Source: Aldehydirespirator sp965220345 (GTDB lineage: Bacteria > Actinomycetota > Acidimicrobiia > Acidimicrobiales > Aldehydirespiratoraceae). Taken from it: a DNA stretch of 64,000 nt. Position 1 is the stretch's first letter; every line of letters begins with the position of its first letter. Below the pieces are notes generated by a model. That model made no database searches. It had not been told where the DNA came from and saw only the letters and a program-made list of their open reading frames with translations. Shown one piece after another: positions 59,453 through 64,000 of this stretch. Location of the stretch: NCBI GenBank assembly GCA_965220345.1, contig OZ244822.1, forward strand, positions 496,001 to 560,000. Direction: 5' to 3'. Both the position numbers and the translations under genes were made by a program.

Positions 59453-60679
59453 TCAGTAAACCGGCTTGTGGCTGCGCTGTTCAAGCACGATCCTGCCGTT
59501 GTCAAAAGCCAGAGCCGCTTCGCCTGCTACCAGCTTCTGTAGCGGCTCGCCGATCATCTCCGAGCGCCAACCGTGTGCCAGCCGTGCATCCGCGTCGCTA
59601 CGGATCAGCGCCTCAATGTCGGCGCGTGTGGCCAGCAACGACGGTTCGATTTTGTGATCCCGAGAGAGTTGGTTGACCCACGCCGTCACTAGCCCTACCG
59701 CCGGGCGCAGACGATCTACTACTTCGGAGCGCGCTTCACGCTTGGGTGGCGGTCGCCACGTCGACTCCAAGCCTTCAACGACCGCCTCGAGTATGGCTTT
59801 ACCAAGCCGACCACGAGCTATGCCCTCACCAACACCACGCGCCTCAGCCAGCTGCTTGATTGTCCGAGGTGCAATCTGCGCGATCGACACTAACGCCATA
59901 TCCGATAGCACATGACGCACTGGATGATTGATCTCCGCGGCACGCTGCTCACGCCATTTTGCTAGTTCACGCACCACAGGCAGGTCACGTCGGCGCAGAT
60001 GTTTCGCTTCTTTGAGCCGTGTCCAAGCATCCTCAGGCTTTGGCCGCGCCTGGTTGCGCTGCAACAGCAACTCGAACTCCGTTTCAGCCCATTCACTGCG
60101 GCCCAACTGTTCTAGGCGGGTCGAGAGCTTTTCGTGGATTTCCAGTAAATGCATCACATCACCCGCCGCGTAAGCAAGCTGCGAAGCTTTGAGCGGGCGC
60201 ACCAGCCAATCAGTAAGCCGTGGGCCTTTGGGCGGCTTCCAACCGATCTCGCTTTCGTAGAGCGCCGACAATGCTGGCGTGCCCAAACCCAGAAAACCTG
60301 CCGCGATCTGAGTGTCAAAAATTCGCTTCGGAGCGATGCCACAGCAGTCCTCAAGCACTTCCAGATCCTGTAACGCAGCGTGAGCCACCATCAATCCGCC
60401 TGCTTGGAAAACCTCGGCCAGCGCTTTCACGTCCACCGCTAAGGGATCAACCAGCACTAGATCACCAGGCCAAGCGATCTGTATCAACGCCACCTGCGGC
60501 CTGTAGGTGCGCTCACGGTGAAATTCGGTGTCGAGGGCATAGCGCGGTTCGGCCTTCAACGCCTTTACTACAGCTTTGAAATCAGCGGTGGAGTCGACAT
60601 AGCGGTAAGGCTTCGGTTTCGCTGGATTCCCCGGATTTGCTGTCTTAGCCAACTTTGCCAGATTTGCTGGATTAGCCAT
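59453..60679 (-). CDS. rnd: Ribonuclease D
   Basis: A 408-residue 3'-5' exoribonuclease of the DEDD family, trimming tRNA and other RNA ends. The first acidic pair is in RYALDTEFHRERTYRP, the second in VAHAALQDLEVLEDCCGI, the third in KASQLAYAAGDVMHLLEIHE. An HRDC domain follows around residues 220-295 (AWTRLKEAKHLRRRDLPVVR). The first 25 residues are an Ala/Asn/Pro/Lys repeat (PANLAKLAKTANPGNPAKP) that looks like a repeat-born extension. It starts three bases after the mobA stop. Confidence 0.92.
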   Translation of the reverse strand: MANPANLAKLAKTANPGNPAKPKPYRYVDSTADFKAVVKALKAEPRYALDTEFHRERTYRPQVALIQIAWPGDLVLVDPLAVDVKALAEVFQAGGLMVAHAALQDLEVLEDCCGIAPKRIFDTQIAAGFLGLGTPALSALYESEIGWKPPKGPRLTDWLVRPLKASQLAYAAGDVMHLLEIHEKLSTRLEQLGRSEWAETEFELLLQRNQARPKPEDAWTRLKEAKHLRRRDLPVVRELAKWREQRAAEINHPVRHVLSDMALVSIAQIAPRTIKQLAEARGVGEGIARGRLGKAILEAVVEGLESTWRPPPKREARSEVVDRLRPAVGLVTAWVNQLSRDHKIEPSLLATRADIEALIRSDADARLAHGWRSEMIGEPLQKLVAGEAALAFDNGRIVLEQRSHKPVY

Positions 60680-60682
60680 GCG

Positions 60683-61372
60683 TCAAGACAGATCTTCGGG
60701 CCGGTCGGCATCATCGAACCAGCCTGACCCAGGCACTTCAACAGTGACGGTCCGAAGCCTCCGTGCAGCTTCACGAGGTGCTCTCACACCTTCAGAGAAC
60801 GCAGCCGACAAAGTCTCGCGGCAACTGCTGAGCCAGAGAGCGTGCATCCATTGAGGTTCGCCGTCGCCTAGCGGCACTATCAACTCTGCTTTCTTCAGTT
60901 TTGCTTTCTCTAGTTTCTCCAGCTCTGTTTTCTCTAGTTCTGCTTTCTCCGCGTGTGTTTCAGCACAGTTAGTTTCAGCACAGTCCGCGGCAAAGCTTTC
61001 GAGCAGACATCTGATCGCCGCTGCGTCTGGTGTCATTACATCACAGGGCAGAGTCACCACCGCAGCGGTCGTCTGGGAACTACCTGCTGCGCCGGTTTCG
61101 TGAAGATGCCGCAGCACGGTGATTACCGCACCCAGCGGCCCTTCGCCGGGATGATCGTCTGCCAGAGTCGCTAATCCCAGTTGTTTGAGGCGAGGTTCGT
61201 CGCCTCCCACCACCACCGTTGGTTGAGCCCCGGCTTCTTGCAGCGTTCGTGCTGCTCGAAGCACCATCGGCTCACCATCTACAGCAATGAAGGCTTTGTC
61301 GGTGCCCATCCGCGAACTCTCTCCGCCAGCCAGCACCGCACCCATGCAGCCGTAGCTGCGGGGTTTATTCAC
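60683..61372 (-). CDS. mobA: Molybdenum cofactor guanylyltransferase (MobA-like)
   Basis: A 229-residue nucleotidyltransferase adding GMP to molybdopterin. It shows MGAVLAGGESSRMGTDKAFI near the start, VVVGGDEPRLKQLG, DDHPGEGPLGAVITVLRHLH and VTLPCDVMTPDAAA. The GTG at 61372 is chosen: it overlaps the DUF3151 stop by eight bases and keeps a short leader; an ATG nine codons later (61345) is the alternative. Between the two halves lies an insertion of Glu/Lys/Leu repeats (KAELEKTELEKLEKAKLKK). Specificity for molybdopterin over another sugar or alcohol phosphate is by similarity only. Confidence 0.83.
   Translation of the reverse strand: MNKPRSYGCMGAVLAGGESSRMGTDKAFIAVDGEPMVLRAARTLQEAGAQPTVVVGGDEPRLKQLGLATLADDHPGEGPLGAVITVLRHLHETGAAGSSQTTAAVVTLPCDVMTPDAAAIRCLLESFAADCAETNCAETHAEKAELEKTELEKLEKAKLKKAELIVPLGDGEPQWMHALWLSSCRETLSAAFSEGVRAPREAARRLRTVTVEVPGSGWFDDADRPEDLS
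60885..60990. repeat. Degenerate 9-18 bp repeats, in frame in mobA
   Basis: Words such as tctgctttctc, tctagtttctcc and ttcagcacag recur. They encode two CAET units and a Lys/Glu/Leu ladder inserted in MobA. The copies are diverged, so the unit boundaries are approximate. Confidence 0.75.
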
Positions 61373-61817
61373 CAGAGAAGTCAGACGGCGGCCACTCAGG
61401 ATCAAGTTGCAGCAAAAACACCGCGCAGCGTTGCGCTTCGTCGTCTTCGCCAATGGCGATTGCTAGGCGCTGCAAGCCGCTCAGTGAGCGCAAGAACCCG
61501 CGGTTTGTTTGATGACACCAGCGAACATAGCCCGACCCACGCCAGCCGCTGGCACGTAAACGATCAAGTCCTCGGTGATATCCGGCTCTGAAGGCAGCGT
61601 AAGCGAGCGCCGAGGTGACTTCGCTCGCCTCAAGGTGTTCACCTAGAGTTGCCCAGGCTTCCAGACATTTCGGCCAGCGCGCGCAAACCGACCCGAAAGC
61701 TTCCAGCAGGTCGTTGCTTGTTGCCGCTTCGCGCAATGCAGCCAAAGCTTCTTCAGGTTCAGGCGGCAACACTGTCTCGGGCGGGCCGTGAGAAAGCAAA
61801 GAAATCGGGTCATTCAT
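61365..61817 (-). CDS. DUF3151 family protein
   Basis: A 150-residue protein matching the actinobacterial DUF3151 family: HGPPETVLPPEPEEALAALR near the N terminus, CLEAWATLGEHLEA, and AFRAGYHRGLDRLRASGWRG with CHQTNRGFLRSLSGLQRLA, the family core. Function is unknown. It leads the minus-strand run DUF3151-mobA-rnd, whose genes overlap or nearly touch. Its ATG follows a leaderless-type -10 box. Confidence 0.92.
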   Translation of the reverse strand: MNDPISLLSHGPPETVLPPEPEEALAALREAATSNDLLEAFGSVCARWPKCLEAWATLGEHLEASEVTSALAYAAFRAGYHRGLDRLRASGWRGSGYVRWCHQTNRGFLRSLSGLQRLAIAIGEDDEAQRCAVFLLQLDPEWPPSDFSGE

Positions 61818-61825
61818 CGCTAAGC

Positions 61826-61831
61826 AGCCTA
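61826..61831 (-). promoter_or_regulatory. Putative -10 box of a leaderless promoter for the DUF3151 gene
   Basis: TAGGCT on the minus strand, eight bases before the ATG at 61817; the same hexamer as before tatA. The 210-base divergent gap (61818-62027) otherwise holds a small gtcagtcagtgtc repeat near 61890 and the repeat at 61971. Confidence 0.4.
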
Positions 61832-61970
61832 GTTGTCATTTCACAAGAGCTTGACGCTTGCTTTCAGCGCAGGCGCTCTGCAACAACAGTGTCAGTCAGT
61901 GTCAATGGGTGCCAGTAATCGTATGAACTGCTTCGCCGATATCCGAAAATCTCCTCACCCGCGCCGACGT

Positions 61971-62034
61971 GACTGTTGAGGTGGACACTGTTGCGTTGGG
62001 CACTGTTGAGGTGGCTACTGTTGAGAGGTGCCTC
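61971..62034. repeat. 15-17 bp tandem repeat copying a ribosome-binding site and start
   Basis: Four diverged copies of actgttgaggtgg with 15-17 base spacing. The last copy (actgttgagaggtg) contains the GTG start of the AlbA_2 gene at 62028 with its GAG. The earlier copies present similar GAGG-TGG strings. Confidence 0.85.
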
Positions 62035-63233
62035 CTAACGGATACAGCGATGAGGCTCTGGCTGAGATGATGGCTAGCCCAGAGTCTGACCTTGTTGAGC
62101 GAAAACGCTCACTGTCGAATTCTTCAGCTACCAAGATTTTGAGAAGCATTTGCGCCTTCGCCAATGATCTCAGTGGCCACGGGCAGCCCGGCGTGATTTT
62201 TGTAGGCGTTGAGGACGACGGTCGCTGCGCTGGCACGAAGATTGATGACGAGCTTCTCAAGCGTCTTGCTGATATGCGAGACCACGGCGAACTGCTGCCA
62301 CGGCCTTCAATGGATGTGCAGCGACGCACCCTCAACGGCTGCGATATAGCGGTTGTGATCGTGCAACCCTCTCCCTATCCACCGGTTCGTTACCAAGGCC
62401 GCGTCTGGGTGCGGGTCGGGCCTACTGTGCGTGCTGCTAATGCTGGTGACGAACAGCGCCTCGCTGAACGTCGGCGCACCCTAGACTTGCCATTCGATCT
62501 GAGACCTGCAAACGGAGCAACCCTCAACGACATTGACGTTGACCACATCAGGCACCGCTATTTGCCGAGAGCGGTCTCTGCCGAGGTTCTAGCCGATAAC
62601 CAACGTCCGCTGAAAGATCAGTTGCGCTCTTTGCGCCTCATGAGCGGCGACACTCCCACTAACGGGGCGATGCTGGCTTTCGGTCGTGAAGCCCAGCATT
62701 GGCTACCAGAGTCGTGGGTTCAGTTCGTGCGCTTCGACGGCGACGATATAACCGATCCACCCAAGGATTCTCAAGCCCTAACCGGTCGCCTTGAGGACAT
62801 CCTCCAAGCTCTCAGCAAGCTTGTGAAGCTCAACTTGAGCACACGACTGGACATCACTTCAGGCTCTCGAGAGCAACGGTTCCCCGATTATCCGGTTGAG
62901 GCACTGCATCAGCTTGCCTACAACGCGGTGATGCATCGCAGTTACGAAGGCACGCACTCCCCCTCGCGCCTTTACTGGTACTCGCAACGCGTCGAAATAG
63001 AGAGCCCTGGTGGCTTGTTTGGCGCAGTCACTGCCGAGACACTTCTGAAGGGTGCCACCGCCTACCGCAACCTGTTGATCGCTGAGATCATGGCAAACCT
63101 CGGATTCGCTCAACGATTCGGCTACGGCATACCGTCGGCTATGCGAGCTCTGCAAGAAAATGGCAATCCTGATCCGGAATTCCAGGTTGAAGACTCTCGT
63201 TTTCGGGTGATTGTGAGAGCATCTGAGCGATGA
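62028..63233 (+). CDS. AlbA_2 (Schlafen-type) domain protein with RecG-like ATP-binding C terminus
   Basis: A 401-residue protein. The N-terminal AlbA_2 domain is at about residues 10-130: SPESDLVERKRSLSNSSATK, SICAFANDLSGHGQPGVIFV, GVEDDGRCAGTKIDDE and YQGRVWVRVGPTVRAANAGD. The C-terminal half resembles the HATPase_c_4 region of these proteins: DYPVEALHQLAYNAVMHRSY, VEIESPGGLFGAVTAETLLK, FGYGIPSAMRALQENGNPDP. Such proteins bind nucleic acids and are often regulators or parts of mobile or defence islands. Its TGA overlaps the ATG of the ParA-like gene (ATGA), so the two are a coupled pair. Confidence 0.88.
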   Translation: MPPNGYSDEALAEMMASPESDLVERKRSLSNSSATKILRSICAFANDLSGHGQPGVIFVGVEDDGRCAGTKIDDELLKRLADMRDHGELLPRPSMDVQRRTLNGCDIAVVIVQPSPYPPVRYQGRVWVRVGPTVRAANAGDEQRLAERRRTLDLPFDLRPANGATLNDIDVDHIRHRYLPRAVSAEVLADNQRPLKDQLRSLRLMSGDTPTNGAMLAFGREAQHWLPESWVQFVRFDGDDITDPPKDSQALTGRLEDILQALSKLVKLNLSTRLDITSGSREQRFPDYPVEALHQLAYNAVMHRSYEGTHSPSRLYWYSQRVEIESPGGLFGAVTAETLLKGATAYRNLLIAEIMANLGFAQRFGYGIPSAMRALQENGNPDPEFQVEDSRFRVIVRASER

Positions 63234-64000
63234 CCACTGTTGCCTTCTTCAACAACAAAGGTGGTGTCGGCAAGACATCGCTCGTGTATCACTTGGCGTG
63301 GATGTATGCCGATCTCGGAGTGGGCGTGATCGCAGCGGATCTTGATCCGCAAGCCAATCTGACCAGTATGTTCCTCGACGACTATCAAGCTGAAGAACTG
63401 TGGTCGCCCGAACCTCCCCGCAAAACAATTCAGGGTGCTCTTATGCCGCTAATGCAAGGCACCGGCGATATAGCTGCTCCCGAGATGGTCAATCCCAGTC
63501 CCCCTCTTGGGCTTGTGGCAGGAGATCTCGCACTATCAAGCGCCGAGGACGAGTTCTCTAGTCAATGGCCGCAGTGTCTAGACGGGAACGAACGCGGCTT
63601 CCGGGTGATCACATCTTTCAGCCGAGTGCTGCAGCGAGCAAGAGAACAAGCTGAGGCTGATCTTGTGCTAATTGATGTCGGCCCTAACCTCGGTGCCATT
63701 AACCGAGCTGCATTGATCGCTGCTGATTTCGTGGTAACTCCCCTGGCCCCCGATCTGTTTTCGCTTCAGGGGCTCCGCAACCTCGGTCCGACCCTTCGCA
63801 GCTGGCGCAAACAATGGCAGTCACGCCTAGAGCGAGCAACAGAACTAACAGGGTTGAAGGGTCTTGACTTGCCTAGCGGTGCCATGAAACCGATCGGCTA
63901 TGTGGTAATGCAGCACGCCGTCCGTCTTGATCGTCCGATAAAGGCATACGCACGATGGATGGAAGCAATACCTGAAGAGTATCGCAACTCGGTTGTTGGT
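63230..64000 (+). CDS. ParA/MinD-type ATPase, truncated by the window edge
   Basis: An open frame from the ATG at 63230 to the right edge (257 residues visible, no stop). The deviant Walker A motif is FFNNKGGVGKTSLVYHLA, with the signature lysine in KGGVGKT; IAADLDPQANLTSMFLDD is the Walker A' aspartate region, and VLIDVGPNLGAINRAALIAA is Walker B. This is a soluble ParA-family ATPase, of the AAA_31 type. No ParB or centromere-like repeat is visible, and the partner is the AlbA_2 protein it overlaps. Plasmid/chromosome partition or a defence-type ParA are both possible. Confidence 0.9.
   Translation, partial: MTTVAFFNNKGGVGKTSLVYHLAWMYADLGVGVIAADLDPQANLTSMFLDDYQAEELWSPEPPRKTIQGALMPLMQGTGDIAAPEMVNPSPPLGLVAGDLALSSAEDEFSSQWPQCLDGNERGFRVITSFSRVLQRAREQAEADLVLIDVGPNLGAINRAALIAADFVVTPLAPDLFSLQGLRNLGPTLRSWRKQWQSRLERATELTGLKGLDLPSGAMKPIGYVVMQHAVRLDRPIKAYARWMEAIPEEYRNSVVG

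Noticed and set aside
61373..61453. Cys-rich N-terminal extension of MobA (RCFCCN)
   Set aside because: It overlaps the DUF3151 coding end, precedes the nucleotide-binding motif and is not seen in the family; the GTG at 61372 fits better.
63230..64000. Plasmid origin or partition locus from the ParA homologue
   Set aside because: No ParB, centromere-like iterons or replication gene is visible, and the neighbours are housekeeping genes; it may still be chromosomal or island-borne.

Overview
The window reads as a chromosomal segment of a GC-moderate actinobacterium. The evidence is a complete Pup-proteasome system (dop, pup, prcB, prcA, pafA, pafB, pafC and the ARC/Mpa ATPase), coenzyme F420 genes (fbiA, fbiB), a HelY-type helicase beside tatA-tatC, a DUF3151 protein and frequent GTG starts. 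The gene set and spacing fit the class Acidimicrobiia best, but that placement is inference. I see no rRNA, tRNA, CRISPR array, insertion sequence or pseudogene. No gap between genes exceeds 300 bases.

Region 1 (1-24170) is a cell-surface polysaccharide locus. It holds a large glycosyltransferase/membrane fusion with a DUF5719 partner, GDP-deoxysugar enzymes (GDP-mannose 4,6-dehydratase, an Rmd-like reductase and a GDP-fucose synthase), a sugar-nucleotide pyrophosphorylase, galE, UDP-glucose dehydrogenase, an LCP (LytR-CpsA-Psr) ligase, four GT4 and one further GT2 glycosyltransferases, a WecA/TagO-like initiating transferase, an O-antigen ligase/polymerase and a MATE-family transporter. The F420 genes fbiA-fbiB are translationally chained to the GDP-mannose dehydratase gene. 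The neighbourhood resembles the mycobacterial fbiA-fbiB-manB-wbbL-rmlD-LCP region.

Region 2 (24193-44493, almost all on the minus strand) is the protein-quality and export block. In transcription order it runs ARC, a four-gene amino-acid ABC importer, dop, pup, prcB, prcA, pafA, pafB, pafC, lepB, a glycerophosphodiesterase, a small membrane protein, tatA, tatC, helY. Pup ends in Gly-Gly-Glu, so it is already ligation-competent.

Region 3 (44745-50116) holds a ferredoxin divergent from ARC, then a membrane-anchored trypsin-like protease, the tRNA m1A58 methyltransferase, three small membrane or hypothetical proteins, a LON-substrate-binding-domain protein and a PBP4-type DD-peptidase. Region 4 (50245-56805) is a pentose module: transketolase, transaldolase, xylulokinase, xylose isomerase. 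Region 5 (57003-64000) holds a ClC chloride channel, RNase D, MobA, DUF3151, and an AlbA_2-domain protein overlapping a ParA-like ATPase that runs off the window.

Two patterns cut across the whole window. First, short tandem duplications are everywhere. Inside genes their periods are multiples of three (12, 15, 18 bp); between genes the periods are mostly not (10, 11, 13, 14, 16, 29 bp) and they often copy the start or stop codon of the adjacent gene, creating chains of mini-ORFs. Second, at least twelve operon-leading genes have a TANNNT box 6-8 bases before the start codon and no Shine-Dalgarno sequence, the layout of leaderless transcription.
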